DNA of 28,053 nucleotides from Chloroflexi bacterium UBA4733 (GCA_002404055.1 DHIZ01000246.1:16474-44526), one strand, 5' to 3'. Shown: positions 1 to 7,683, counted from the first letter of the stretch. Program-made: numbers and translations. Notes: generated by a model from the sequence alone, not told the origin.

Positions 1-4
1 GGCC

Positions 5-24
5 CCCGCCGCTGAACCGGCGGG
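5..24. other. GC hairpin in the leading noncoding end
   Basis: The first 95 bases hold no gene that I can support. A perfect 7-bp stem (CCCGCCG / CGGCGGG) with a 6-nt loop lies about 70 nt past the stop of the minus-strand methyltransferase. It could help end that transcript, but it has no T-run, so the role is only a guess. Confidence 0.25.
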
Positions 25-95
25 CGCCTACGCGATCGAGCGGCGCACGTCTTGGACGCACCGTCTTCGCCAAGACCCTCATCCTCTTGCCACCG

Positions 96-932
96 TCATG
101 CCGTGCGCGTCCAGGCGCTGATGTCCGTGGAGAACATCACGACGCCGTCCTGGGCCGTCACCTCGTCGCGGAAGCGCTGTTCAAAGGTGTCAATGCCGAC
201 CTCCTCCTCGGTGGCGACGCCGAACCGCACGAACATCGGCAGGAGGCTACGCATGTTCTCGGCGACATAGCCGTAGCCTTCCCAGTCCGGCCCGCCGCCG
301 ATCAGGCCATCCAGGTGCAGCCGGGGCTCGGGCAGCCCGGCCGCGAGGAAGGCGCCGCGCAGCTTGAACCCCATCGCCAGCTCCATCCCGGCGCGGCGAG
401 CAAGCTCCATCCCGGCGCGGCGAGCGCGATCCACGTGCTGCGAGGGCGGCACGGCCTGTTGCCGCAGCGTCCAGTCGCGCTCCTCGAAGGCGACGATCCC
501 ACCCGGGCGCACGTGGCTTGCCGCGACGCGCAGCGTCTCCGCCGGGTTGCCCAAGTACATCAGGATGTAGCGGCCCACCACCGCGTCGAAGTCGTTCGGG
601 AGCGCCATCTCGCGGATGTCCCCGGCCAGGAACGAGACGTTGTCCAAGCCGGCGGCCGCCGCCTTCGCCCGCGCCGTCTCCAGAATCGCCGGGTTGACGT
701 CCACGCTGGTCACGCTGCCCCGCTCGCCGACCACCTCCGCCGCCAGGCGCGCCACCGCGCCCGTGCCCGACCCCACGTCGAGCACCTTCATCCCCGGCCC
801 GATGCCCGCCCGCGCGAACAACTGGCGGGTCCAGCCGTTGCACAGGCCGTCCTGCAACTCCAGGCGGCGCGACTCGTGGTCGCTGCGCCCCATCACATAG
901 ACCGTGTCGTCCCGACGCTGCTGGGTTACCAT
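96..932 (-). CDS. Class I SAM-dependent methyltransferase, substrate unknown
   Basis: Predicted to move a methyl group from S-adenosylmethionine to an unidentified substrate in the cytoplasm. The SAM-binding motif I (VLDVGSGTG) lies about 50 residues from the chosen start. It is followed by the acidic motif II (SVDVNP), motif III around FLAGDI and a post-motif HVRPGG, the usual order for a Rossmann-fold methyltransferase (278 aa). The ORF is open further upstream, but the ATG at 932 has a clear AAAGGAG ribosome binding site 8 nt before it, so I prefer it. The middle carries an 8-residue tandem repeat (RRAGMELA twice) made by a 24-bp DNA duplication that keeps the frame. It stands alone on the minus strand downstream of a toxin-antitoxin pair. 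The fold is clear; the substrate cannot be told from sequence. Confidence 0.88.
   Translation of the reverse strand: MVTQQRRDDTVYVMGRSDHESRRLELQDGLCNGWTRQLFARAGIGPGMKVLDVGSGTGAVARLAAEVVGERGSVTSVDVNPAILETARAKAAAAGLDNVSFLAGDIREMALPNDFDAVVGRYILMYLGNPAETLRVAASHVRPGGIVAFEERDWTLRQQAVPPSQHVDRARRAGMELARRAGMELAMGFKLRGAFLAAGLPEPRLHLDGLIGGGPDWEGYGYVAENMRSLLPMFVRFGVATEEEVGIDTFEQRFRDEVTAQDGVVMFSTDISAWTRTA
379..426. repeat. 24-bp in-frame tandem duplication inside the methyltransferase
   Basis: Two adjacent 24-bp units (379-402 and 403-426) differ at one base. On the minus strand they encode the repeated RRAGMELA octapeptide. The repeat keeps the frame, so the protein gains eight residues, probably in the helix after the Rossmann core. 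Confidence 0.9.
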
Positions 933-1049
933 CGGGTCTGCTCCTTTCTCCATCGCCACCCGGTCCCTCGCAGCGCCTGCATGTACGCGCCGCTTGCTGC
1001 CTATTGTAGGCCGCCACGTCCCGCCTGAACACACGGTTTGCACGGTGTC

Positions 1050-1075
1050 ATGCACGGTTTTCGAAATCCGTGCAT
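1050..1075. promoter_or_regulatory. 26-bp near-perfect palindrome, candidate operator or terminator
   Basis: The arms ATGCACGG and CCGTGCAT flank a TTTCGAAA core, so the whole 26 bp is symmetrical except for one T/T pair. A further direct copy of TGCACGGT lies just upstream (1040-1047). The site is 118 nt upstream of the methyltransferase start and 80 nt past the vapC-type stop, both on the minus strand. A dimeric repressor site is one reading and a hairpin ending the toxin-antitoxin transcript is the other. Confidence 0.4.
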
Positions 1076-1154
1076 GGCGTGCTGTCCGTTCCGAGCGCCG
1101 TGGCGGCCGAGCTGAAGTGTGCCGGTCGGGCCAATGCCGCCCTGGAGTGGCGAA

Positions 1155-1589
1155 TCAGGGTTGATCTGGGCCGAGGACCGTCAGGCCGTACTGGGAGAAA
1201 TGGTGGTCGAACGTGAAAGCGGCGCCGATCGCCGCGCGTTCCATCACGACAAAGCTCGCGGCATCGGTCAGCGAGAAGTCTTTGTCGTCGTAGCGGTAGA
1301 TGAGCTCGCGCGCTCGCTCAACGTCGCCGGGCGTCACCCAGAGCACCGTGGTGAAACTCTGCGCCATGTCGCGCAAGAAGGCAGTCGCCATCGCATGAGA
1401 CAGCCGGGTGAGGAGCAAGGCGTGGGTTTCCGCGAGGACCAGATCGGTCGTAAACAGCCGCGCCCGCTGGCGAATCAGCCGTTCCTGGATTGCCCGAGCC
1501 TCGGCATGCCGCTGGTCGCGCCGGTCGAGCAACGCGAAGTACGCTGAGCTATCCGTGAAGACCCGCCGGATCGCCTCCCGCCGACTCAT
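1155..1589 (-). CDS. vapC: PIN-domain ribonuclease toxin (VapC-type)
   Basis: Likely Mg-dependent endoribonuclease toxin that cuts RNA when its antitoxin is lost. The 144-aa protein keeps the four acidic positions of the PIN active site: Asp in FTDSSAYF near the N-terminus, Glu in LAETHALL near the middle, Asp in FSLTDAAS, and Asp in FTFDHHF near the C-terminus. The length fits the family. Its ATG overlaps the stop of the upstream antitoxin gene by 4 bp, which implies translational coupling, as is usual for such pairs. Unlike the antitoxin systems near 12 kb, this pair appears intact. The RNA target is unknown. Confidence 0.9.
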   Translation of the reverse strand: MSRREAIRRVFTDSSAYFALLDRRDQRHAEARAIQERLIRQRARLFTTDLVLAETHALLLTRLSHAMATAFLRDMAQSFTTVLWVTPGDVERARELIYRYDDKDFSLTDAASFVVMERAAIGAAFTFDHHFSQYGLTVLGPDQP

Positions 1590-1879
1590 TCGTGGCGATC
1601 GGCGTACGCTGCCGCGAGACAGGCGTGCTTATTGGCTGAGACATCGCCCGGACCCGCCGACGCGCCGACGCCCACGAGCCGCCAGAGCGGATCATCAGCG
1701 CCCGTCGGCCGCCCTCTGGGGCCGCGCGACCTTGCCGAGCGCTTGACCGGACGGACAATTGCCACGTCCTCGTGGTCGCGCCGCAGCACGCACGGCGCAT
1801 TGTCGGCCCGCATTTCCTCGACGAGGCGAAGCAGGTCGGGGCTGTCGCCGATGTCGACGGGTTTCGCTGCTCTCGCCAT
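1586..1879 (-). CDS. vapB: VapB/Phd-like antitoxin of the PIN toxin
   Basis: Small 97-aa protein directly upstream of, and overlapping by 4 bp, the PIN toxin gene. Its N-terminal half (about 1-50) has the look of a short DNA-binding antitoxin fold (DSPDLLRLVEEM, then DHEDVAIVRPV). Its C-terminal tail (DDPLWRLVGVG through DVSANKHACLAAAYAD) resembles the toxin-wrapping tail seen in Chloroflexota and actinobacterial antitoxins paired with PIN proteins. The ATG at 1879 has a GGGAGG ribosome site 9 nt upstream. Such antitoxins usually repress their own operon. Assignment rests on position and tail pattern, because the DNA-binding fold is not certain. Confidence 0.75.
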   Translation of the reverse strand: MARAAKPVDIGDSPDLLRLVEEMRADNAPCVLRRDHEDVAIVRPVKRSARSRGPRGRPTGADDPLWRLVGVGASAGPGDVSANKHACLAAAYADRHE

Positions 1880-1907
1880 CCGGCTCGCCTCCCTCGAACG
1901 TCACCAC

Positions 1908-1913
1908 AGTATA
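1908..1913 (-). promoter_or_regulatory. Candidate -10 box of the toxin-antitoxin operon
   Basis: On the minus strand this reads TATACT, 28 nt before the antitoxin ATG, giving a leader of about 20 nt. I see no good -35 box at the right spacing, so it would be a weak or activated promoter. Confidence 0.35.
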
Positions 1914-2015
1914 GCCGCACTCACTCGGTTATCGGGAGGCACACGGACTGCCGGACTGCCTGTCGCTACGGTCGCCTGCGCATGAACTGCCCATGCGGCC
2001 CGCTTCACCTTCGCC

Positions 2016-2177
2016 TTAGGCGCTCCCATCCGGTACCTGCGCGACGAGTTCCATGACGCCCCCGGTAACGAGCAAGTCGTACCGCTGCTTCTCCGCTTCG
2101 TCAAGTTCCTGGTTAAGCGCGTCGACGTCCGCCGCCTTCGCCGTCCCCGTCTCGATGATCGCGGCGCGGTAGCTCAT
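2016..2177 (-). CDS. Small conserved-looking hypothetical protein
   Basis: A 53-aa reading frame starting MSYRAAIIETG and continuing with an acidic helix (KAADVDALNQELDEAEKQ) and a short strand-like end (YDLLVTGG). This resembles the start of small DUF4177-like proteins that begin with a beta strand, a helix and a second strand, but I cannot assign a family. There is no strong ribosome binding site before the ATG, and the frame is open further upstream with poor composition. It lies alone between the toxin-antitoxin operon and rhaEW. It may be a shortened remnant. Function unknown. Confidence 0.35.
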   Translation of the reverse strand: MSYRAAIIETGTAKAADVDALNQELDEAEKQRYDLLVTGGVMELVAQVPDGSA

Positions 2178-2381
2178 CGTCGTGGCGCGAAAAAAAACCG
2201 AGGGCCGCTGCGGGGTTCGCGGCGCCATTGGCGAAAAAGCCGTGCTGATCCACCTCGCGCAACCCGGCGGCATCGCTGCGCTGGCTGGCATGCCCCCCGT
2301 TCGCCCGCCAGTCTATTCGCTGTTAAGCTATGAGGTCCAGCGACGGGCTGCTGAAGGCGCACCGGCCGGTGAGGGAGAACG

Positions 2382-4442
2382 ATGGCTGCGAACCTGTGGA
2401 ACGACGCTGAAGCCGCAGGCCTGCGTGGCCTGCCGGCGCTGGTCTACCGCTCCAACCTGCTGGGGCAGGACCGCACCCTGGTCAACATCTACGGCGGCAA
2501 CACGTCGGTGAAGGCGACCGAGCAAGATCACGTGGGGCGCAGCGTCGAGGTGCTCTGGGTGAAGGGCAGCGGCTCCGACCTGGCGACGATCACCGCCGCC
2601 GGCTTCGCCGGGCTCAAGCTGGAGGAAGTGCTGCCCCTCTTCCAGCGGGAGGCAATGAGCGACGAGGAGATGGTGGCGTACCTGGATCGCACCAGCTTCG
2701 AGCCTGGCCGTCCCCGCCAGTCGATCGAGACCTTGCTGCACGCCTTTGTCCCGGCGCAGCACGTCGATCACACCCACCCCGACACCATTATCGCCCTCGC
2801 CTGCGCGCCCGACGGTGAGCGCATCATGCGCGACATCTATGGGCCGCGTGCCGCCTGGGTGCCTTACAGCCGCCCCGGCTTCACGTTGGCGCTGCAGATC
2901 GGCGCCGCAGTCCGCAATAACCCGGCGCTGGAGTGCGTGGTAATGGGCAAGCACGGCCTCGTCACCTGGGGCGCGACATCGCAGCAATGTTATGAAAATA
3001 CGCTGCGCATCATCGGTGAAGCCGAGGCCTACATCGCTGCCCGCGTCGGCGCAGATCCCTTTGGCGCGCAGCGCGTCGCGCCCCTGGCGCCGGAGGAACG
3101 GGCGGCGCTCTGCGCGCGTCTCTTGCCCGTGATCCGCGGCGCCGTCAGTACGGAACGGCGCGCTATCCTCTGCTTCGACGATGCGCCGGACGTGCTGGAG
3201 TTCGTCGGCAGCGCGGAAGGGAAGGCGCTGTCGCAGGCCGGCGCCGCCTGCCCGGATCATCTCGTCCATACCAAGCGCCTGCCGCTTTGGCTGGACTGGC
3301 AGCCGAGCGACGGCGCGGACGCCCTGCTGGAGCAGGCGCGCAGCGGTATCGCCGCCTACGCCGAGGCCTACCAGGCCTACTTCGCGGCCCATCGTGGCCC
3401 GACCGACCGGTCTTTCCCCGTAGCGCCGCGTGTCATCCTCATTCCTAGCCTGGGCATGGTGACGACCGGACCCGAGGCGCAGGGGGCCGATGTGACGCGC
3501 CAGCTCTACCATCGCGCTATCGCCGTGATGCAGGGAGCGCGCGCCCTCGGCGGCTTTACGTCGCTGTCGCCCGCCGAGTCGTTTGCCATCGAGTACTGGC
3601 CCCTGGAGCTCTACAAGCTGTCGCTCAAGCCCGCGCCGCGGGCGTTACACGGGCGGGTCGCCCTCGTCACCGGCGCCGCCTCCGGCATCGGCCGCGCCAT
3701 CGCCCGTCGGCTGGCCGCCGACGGCGCCCACGTGGTGATCGCCGACCTCAACCTCAGCGGCGCAGAGGCCGTGGCCGACGAACTGCTGCAGCGCTTCGGG
3801 CTGGGCAGGGGGCTCGCCCTCGCCTGCGACGTCACCTCCGAAGAGGCCGTCGCCGACGCCTTCCGCCGAACCGTACTGGCCCACGGCGGTGTCGATATTG
3901 TCGTCAACAACGCCGGCATTGCCACCAGCGCGCCGATCGAAGAGACGACGTTGGCGCTGTGGAACCGGAACCAGGCGGTCCTCGCCACCGGCTACTTCCT
4001 GGTGGCGCGCGAGGCTTTCCGCCTCTGCCGCGCGCAGGGTATCGGCGGCAGTATCATCTTCATCGCCTCCAAGAACGCCATTGCCGCCGGCCGCAACGCC
4101 TCGGCCTATAGCGCCGCCAAGGCAGCGGAACTGCATCTAGCGCGCTGCCTGGCGGAAGAGGGCGGCTCTGCCGGCATCCGCGTCAACTCCGTGTTGCCGG
4201 ATGCCGTCCTTTCCGGGTCGAGCATCTGGGATGGCCGCTGGCGGGCTGAACGTGCCGCCACCTACGGCATCGCCCCGGAAGAACTGGAAGCCTACTACCG
4301 CGCTCGCACCACGCTGCGTGTCAACGTCTTCCCAGAGGACATCGCCGAGGCGGTCTGCTTCTTCGCCACCGACAGCGCCAGCAAGACCACCGGCGGCGTG
4401 CTGACGGTGGACGGCGGCGTGCCGACGGCATACGTGCGCTAG
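2382..4442 (+). CDS. rhaEW: Bifunctional rhamnulose-1-phosphate aldolase / lactaldehyde dehydrogenase
   Basis: Expected to cleave L-rhamnulose-1-phosphate into dihydroxyacetone phosphate and L-lactaldehyde, then oxidise the lactaldehyde with NAD, completing cytoplasmic rhamnose breakdown. Residues about 15-400 form a class II (zinc) aldolase/adducin domain with metal-ligand histidines in HVDHTHPD (127-134) and GKHG (His191). Residues about 420-686 form a short-chain dehydrogenase with the TGAASGIG cofactor loop (about 430), NNAG, and the catalytic Tyr576 and Lys580 (YSAAK). The 686-aa length matches the known RhaE-RhaW fusions found in Bacillus and Chloroflexota. A GAGGGAG ribosome site precedes the ATG. 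The next gene follows after 23 bp in the same direction. The kinase that would feed it is at 13.6 kb, separated by the accessory region. Confidence 0.93.
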   Translation: MAANLWNDAEAAGLRGLPALVYRSNLLGQDRTLVNIYGGNTSVKATEQDHVGRSVEVLWVKGSGSDLATITAAGFAGLKLEEVLPLFQREAMSDEEMVAYLDRTSFEPGRPRQSIETLLHAFVPAQHVDHTHPDTIIALACAPDGERIMRDIYGPRAAWVPYSRPGFTLALQIGAAVRNNPALECVVMGKHGLVTWGATSQQCYENTLRIIGEAEAYIAARVGADPFGAQRVAPLAPEERAALCARLLPVIRGAVSTERRAILCFDDAPDVLEFVGSAEGKALSQAGAACPDHLVHTKRLPLWLDWQPSDGADALLEQARSGIAAYAEAYQAYFAAHRGPTDRSFPVAPRVILIPSLGMVTTGPEAQGADVTRQLYHRAIAVMQGARALGGFTSLSPAESFAIEYWPLELYKLSLKPAPRALHGRVALVTGAASGIGRAIARRLAADGAHVVIADLNLSGAEAVADELLQRFGLGRGLALACDVTSEEAVADAFRRTVLAHGGVDIVVNNAGIATSAPIEETTLALWNRNQAVLATGYFLVAREAFRLCRAQGIGGSIIFIASKNAIAAGRNASAYSAAKAAELHLARCLAEEGGSAGIRVNSVLPDAVLSGSSIWDGRWRAERAATYGIAPEELEAYYRARTTLRVNVFPEDIAEAVCFFATDSASKTTGGVLTVDGGVPTAYVR

Positions 4443-4465
4443 CAAGCGAACGACAGGAGACGAAC

Positions 4466-5506
4466 ATGGGGACCGCCCTCCGAGCAGGCATCATCGGGTC
4501 AGGCAACACCGGGCGCCTGCACGCCCAGGGCTACCTACACGCCGGCGCCACGGTGGCCTGTTGCGCCGGCCAGGGGGGCGAGCGGGCCCGCGCCCTGGCG
4601 GCGACCTACGGCTGCGACTGGACCGACAACTACCGGCGCTTGCTGGAGCGCAGCGACATCGACGTGGTATCCGTCTGCACACCGACGTGGACGCACCAGG
4701 AGATTGCGCTCGCTGTCCTGGCCGCCGGTAAGCACATCCTCTGCGAAAAGCCGATCACGCAAGGACCGGCAGCCTGCGCGCCGTTAGTGCGCATGGTGGC
4801 ATCAACGGGCCTGACCTTTCAAGCCGGCTATATGAAGTGGCACCACCCGCTCACCCAGCGCCTGGTCGAACTCGTCGCTCAGATACAACCCCTACAAACA
4901 GCTCGCGTGCGCACCTATTACCCTGTGCCGCTGGAACGCTGGGAGCGCCTCCAACTAACGCGCGACCGCCAGGGCGGTGGCGCCCTGATGCTCTCCGGTA
5001 GCCACATTCTGGCGGTGCAATGCCTGCTCCTCGGCTATCCGCTGCAGGCCATGCCGATGATGAACTGGCAGCCCACGTTGACCGGCATCGACCGCTACAC
5101 GGCCGCGCTCTTCCGCCAGCCGGACGGCGTCATCGTCAGCTTTGAGGCCGGCTGGCTACCGCTGACCAACGTCGGCATCGATCACACCGGTTGGGAAGAA
5201 ATAATCGAACTGAACGGCGCAGGCGGCCGCCTGGAAATCCACTACCCCTGGTGGAACCGCACGGAAACGAGCGCCGCCCGCCTGCTCCTCCATTCCAACG
5301 CCGACGGTCAAACCCACGAGTTCCACGCCACCCCCGCCAGCCAGTTCGACGCCGAAGTCGCCGCCTTCGTGCGGGCGGTGGAGGGGGGACAGCCGCCGAC
5401 GCCGTCGGTCATCGACGCCTATCGCATCCACGCGCTAATCGACCAACTCTACGCCGCTGGTACACGCGAGCAGGCGGTGACGTTCGATTACGGTCTGCCG
5501 GGGTAG
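4466..5506 (+). CDS. Gfo/Idh/MocA-family sugar oxidoreductase
   Basis: NAD(P)-dependent oxidoreductase probably acting on a sugar or sugar acid. The N-terminal Rossmann motif is IIGSGNTGRLHA (about residues 9-20), followed by the VSVCTPTWTH strand and the family signature CEKPIT that carries the conserved lysine (about residue 95). The C-terminal alpha/beta domain runs to the end at 346 aa, a normal length. The ATG has an AGGAGA site 7 nt upstream and lies 23 bp after rhaEW, so the two are probably cotranscribed. A piece of the last 25 or so codons is repeated about 1 kb downstream as a remnant. The substrate is not known; a link to rhamnose or another deoxysugar is inferred from the neighbour. 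Confidence 0.88.
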   Translation: MGTALRAGIIGSGNTGRLHAQGYLHAGATVACCAGQGGERARALAATYGCDWTDNYRRLLERSDIDVVSVCTPTWTHQEIALAVLAAGKHILCEKPITQGPAACAPLVRMVASTGLTFQAGYMKWHHPLTQRLVELVAQIQPLQTARVRTYYPVPLERWERLQLTRDRQGGGALMLSGSHILAVQCLLLGYPLQAMPMMNWQPTLTGIDRYTAALFRQPDGVIVSFEAGWLPLTNVGIDHTGWEEIIELNGAGGRLEIHYPWWNRTETSAARLLLHSNADGQTHEFHATPASQFDAEVAAFVRAVEGGQPPTPSVIDAYRIHALIDQLYAAGTREQAVTFDYGLPG

Positions 5507-5593
5507 CGCCGGGGATAATGGGGACGCTCGACTTTGTGACTGTCGGCGAACCTTCAAGAGCGTGCGGAGGGCACGTCCGTTCCACGCCGGCCC

Positions 5594-5622
5594 TTGCCAC
5601 ACGCTCCGGGACGTGGTAATAC
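5594..5622 (+). promoter_or_regulatory. Promoter of the frameshifted small gene
   Basis: TTGCCA, a 17-nt spacer and TAATAC lie 38 nt before the ATG. The paralogous gene at 11.4 kb has the same layout (TTGCTA, 17 nt, TAAGAA) in an otherwise diverged leader, which supports real promoter function. Confidence 0.6.
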
Positions 5623-5660
5623 GGTTGGCAGCGTATCATCACCGTGAGAGGGGGATCACT

Positions 5661-5883
5661 ATGGCCGTGATGCCGCGGGAGCAGCGTGCTCGCGCCGAAG
5701 AATTGGACCCCGAGGAAGCGCGGGCGATCTTCGATCAGTTGGCTCATCGGGAGTTGTCCATAAGCGGCGCAGAGTTCATCAGGCGCAGAGTTCATCAGGC
5801 GCTGGGACGCCGGCGAATATCACGGCAAGGCCGACCAGCCACGTGTGGCCCGCGTGGCCATGCTCCTACCCTTTGGCCGCTAG
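5661..5883 (+). pseudogene. Frameshifted copy of the 68-aa conserved small protein
   Basis: The first 39 or so codons match the intact gene at 11458 closely (start MAV-PREQRA, core EELDPEEARAIFDQLAHREL). A perfect 16-bp tandem duplication (5766-5781 and 5782-5797) then shifts the frame, so the normal ending (RWDAGEY to LLPFGR) is read only in another frame. Removing one 16-bp unit restores a 207-bp gene ending at the TAG at 5881-5883, the same length as its twin. The ATG has a strong GAGAGGGGG ribosome site and the promoter above. In its current frame the ORF runs on to 5945 with unrelated residues. Function of the family is unknown. Confidence 0.85.
5766..5797. repeat. 16-bp perfect tandem duplication causing a frameshift
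   Basis: Two identical adjacent copies of GGCGCAGAGTTCATCA. The intact paralog near 11.57 kb has a single copy of the corresponding sequence, so this is an added unit and not a loss in the twin. Confidence 0.95.
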
Positions 5884-5953
5884 GACGATTCACGAGGCGG
5901 GAAGTCGCTTCGCCGATGTCCTTTGTCTCGCCGTGTCCTGCATAACGAACGAC

Positions 5954-6430
5954 GTGCCACAGGTCCAACGGCACGGACAGCCGGGAGAACTGCGCGCAGC
6001 GACTTTGGCACGCGCCCGCCCCCTCCCATTGAAGGGCGGCGAATTCCAGTTTGCCATGTCCATCCAGTACCGCGTCCACGAAGAGCAGCGGGCAAGCGGC
6101 TGGATTGTCGAGCAGGCGTCGTATGCCTATGCCCTGTTCGACCGCGCCGGACGGGAGCTTCTGGTCTACCACTGGCACCCTGAATGGGCAGGCCTCAGAC
6201 CGGAGGCCCATCTGCATCTGGCCGCGGCACTCCTGGAGGCGGATTACAAACGGACCTTCGCGCAGCAGCACCTACCAACCGGGCGCGTTGGCATGGAGGA
6301 TGTGCTTGGCATGCTGATTCAGGAGTTGGGAGTGCCGCCGAATCGCAACGATTGGCACGACACGTTGGCATTAACGAAGCTTCAGATGAACGAGATTTGC
6401 ACCCAAAACGTCGCCGAATCCACGCGCTAA
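5954..6430 (+). CDS. Conserved hypothetical protein, start uncertain, C-terminus fused to debris
   Basis: I do not recognise a named family. The readable core from about 6025 (GGEFQFAMSIQYRVHEE) continues through ASYAYALFDRAGRELL, VYHWHP, a histidine-containing AHLHLAAAL segment, then HLPTGRVGMEDVLGMLIQ and DWHDTLAL. This pattern of a beta-rich start, HWHP/HLHL histidines and a GRV-EDVL helix looks like a real conserved unit. The GTG at 5954 and the ATG at 6056 are possible starts, neither with a good ribosome site. The last codons and the stop (around 6415-6430) lie inside DNA derived from a Gfo/Idh gene read in a different frame, so the native end has probably been replaced. Confidence 0.5.
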   Translation: MPQVQRHGQPGELRAATLARARPLPLKGGEFQFAMSIQYRVHEEQRASGWIVEQASYAYALFDRAGRELLVYHWHPEWAGLRPEAHLHLAAALLEADYKRTFAQQHLPTGRVGMEDVLGMLIQELGVPPNRNDWHDTLALTKLQMNEICTQNVAESTR

Positions 6431-6507
6431 TCGACCAACGCTACGCCGCCGGTGAAAGCGAGCATCCGTTGACCGTCGATAACCACCCTGCCCGTTCGGA
6501 GCGATAG
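6415..6507 (+). pseudogene. Remnant of a Gfo/Idh oxidoreductase C-terminus
   Basis: The reading RIHALIDQRYAAG closely matches RIHALIDQLYAAG at the end of the oxidoreductase at 4466-5506. At DNA level 21 of 21 bases agree (6418-6438 versus 5426-5446), and the match then fades over the next 45 bases. No N-terminal part is present. It overlaps the end of the preceding hypothetical gene in another frame. It is the tail of a duplicated or deleted gene. Confidence 0.75.
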
Positions 6508-6672
6508 GCGCAGTATCTGTTGAGGACCTCTTCCTTTTCCTTCGCAGTCGCAAAGTGGCCGACATCGGCGCAGGCCGTCCGTCCTGCCGGTCACTGCCCG
6601 CAGTCGTACAATGCAACATGCGCGATCAGGGTCGCGCCGCCGAGGCACAGGGAGAGGGTTACGAACTTGGCA

Positions 6673-7071
6673 ATGACGCTCACGGACAGTATGCGTTCCT
6701 ATCTCGCGGAGCCGCGCTTCGCCGTCCTGGCGACGATCAACGAAGACGGCATGCCGCACCAGACCGTAGTTTGGTACGACGTGCGCCAGGACGAGATCGT
6801 GTTCAATACGGCGCACGGGCGGGTGAAGGACCGGAATATGCGGCGCGACCAGCGCGTCTCCCTCTGCATCGAGGATGGCTACCGCTACCTCACGCTGCAA
6901 GGCCGGGTGCGCATCGTGGACGACCCGGAGCAGTCCCAACGGGACATCCGGGCGCTGGCGATCCGCTACGCCGGTCCCGAGGAGGGAGAACGCCAGGCGC
7001 GCACCCAGTTCTTCCGCGAGCAGCGTGTTTCCCTGTACCTGCAGATCGAGCACATCATCGCTAATCTCTGA
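6673..7071 (+). CDS. PPOX-class FMN/F420-dependent oxidoreductase
   Basis: Member of the pyridoxamine 5'-phosphate oxidase-like split-barrel family, which binds FMN or F420 and reduces or oxidises small molecules in the cytoplasm. The 132-aa protein shows the usual order: a short N-terminal helix, the strand FAVLATINEDGMPHQTVVWY, then IVFNTAHGRVKDRNM with the phosphate-binding basic residues, RVSLCIEDGYRYLTLQG, and a C-terminal region ending in RVSLYLQIEHI. Small single-domain members often bind F420 in actinobacteria and Chloroflexota. A TTG at 6667 has a better spaced GGGAGAGGG site (8 nt) than the ATG and would add two residues. The gene stands alone among remnants. Substrate unknown. Confidence 0.87.
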   Translation: MTLTDSMRSYLAEPRFAVLATINEDGMPHQTVVWYDVRQDEIVFNTAHGRVKDRNMRRDQRVSLCIEDGYRYLTLQGRVRIVDDPEQSQRDIRALAIRYAGPEEGERQARTQFFREQRVSLYLQIEHIIANL

Positions 7072-7356
7072 GGGCATAGGGCGGAACGACATCGGGGTCG
7101 CCAACGCGGCCGGGTTGGCGCTGAGTACACGCAGGTCCTTCGTGATGAGCAGTTCGTCTTGCTGGTCCTCTGGCGCTGTTCATCCAGCCGTGGTAACGTA
7201 GGGAACTCTCAACAGACGGGCTGTTCAGTGCAGTGTCTGCACGGGCAGTACGATTGTGGCGATCACGGCCGCACGCGGCGTGGAGGCAGCGGCATGATCG
7301 CGTCACCGATCAGCGAGCACGGGCAATGACGGAGCGAGAAGCAGCGATGGGCGACG
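7072..7356. other. Intergenic stretch without a supportable gene
   Basis: About 285 bases between the PPOX gene and the next hypothetical. A short plus-strand stretch near 7110-7200 reads like coding sequence (EYTQVLRDEQFVLLVLW) but has no start or matching partner, so it may be another decayed fragment. I see no promoter or RNA here. Confidence 0.4.
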
Positions 7357-7683
7357 ATGCGTAAGGACGCCATCCCAGAGCACGTCCAGCAGTGGGCTGA
7401 TGCCGTTATCCAGGAATTCAACGAACGGGTCATCCGAGACCCGGACCGCTTTTACCGCGCCCGCTATCGAGGAAGGTATCTGTACCTCGACCGCCTGGAC
7501 TATGGCGGGCCCTACCGTCTTTGTCGCCTGGCCTACACCGGGAGCACCGACAACTGGGAGTTTGCGATCTTCAAGTACAGCGATGAACGGTACGATGCCG
7601 ATGAATGGTCCTTCCCCGGGGCCGGCCATGTTGACGGCACGCTCGCGGGCGCACTGCAAGCAGGACTGGAAGCGTATCCATAA
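7357..7683 (+). CDS. Conserved hypothetical protein, 108 aa
   Basis: Complete small protein rich in aromatic and charged residues: HVQQWADAVIQEFNE, then DPDRFYRARYRGRYLYLDRL, CRLAYTG, NWEFAIFKYSDERYDADEW and FPGAGHVDGTLAGAL near the end. The regular strand-like segments, dense Tyr/Trp/Asp and the closing GHVDGT motif suggest a compact conserved fold. I recall similar hypotheticals in Chloroflexota and cyanobacteria but no function. No signal peptide or membrane segment is visible. The ribosome site is weak. It stands alone between two remnants. Confidence 0.65.
   Translation: MRKDAIPEHVQQWADAVIQEFNERVIRDPDRFYRARYRGRYLYLDRLDYGGPYRLCRLAYTGSTDNWEFAIFKYSDERYDADEWSFPGAGHVDGTLAGALQAGLEAYP

Noticed and set aside
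87..1028. Long plus-strand ORF of 313 codons opposite the methyltransferase
   Set aside because: Arginine/histidine/alanine-rich shadow typical of high-GC antisense frames. The minus strand has clear SAM motifs and a good ribosome site.
2190..2197. Run of eight A (T on the minus strand) as a terminator
   Set aside because: No stable hairpin directly before it on the minus strand and no gene upstream that would need it.
2328..3512. Long minus-strand ORF of 394 codons opposite rhaEW
   Set aside because: No motif, low-complexity composition, and the plus strand encodes a well-recognised fused enzyme.
7110..7200. Coding-like stretch EYTQVLRDEQFVLLVLW as a gene fragment
   Set aside because: No start, no clear family and no partner copy in the window, so it is too weak to call.
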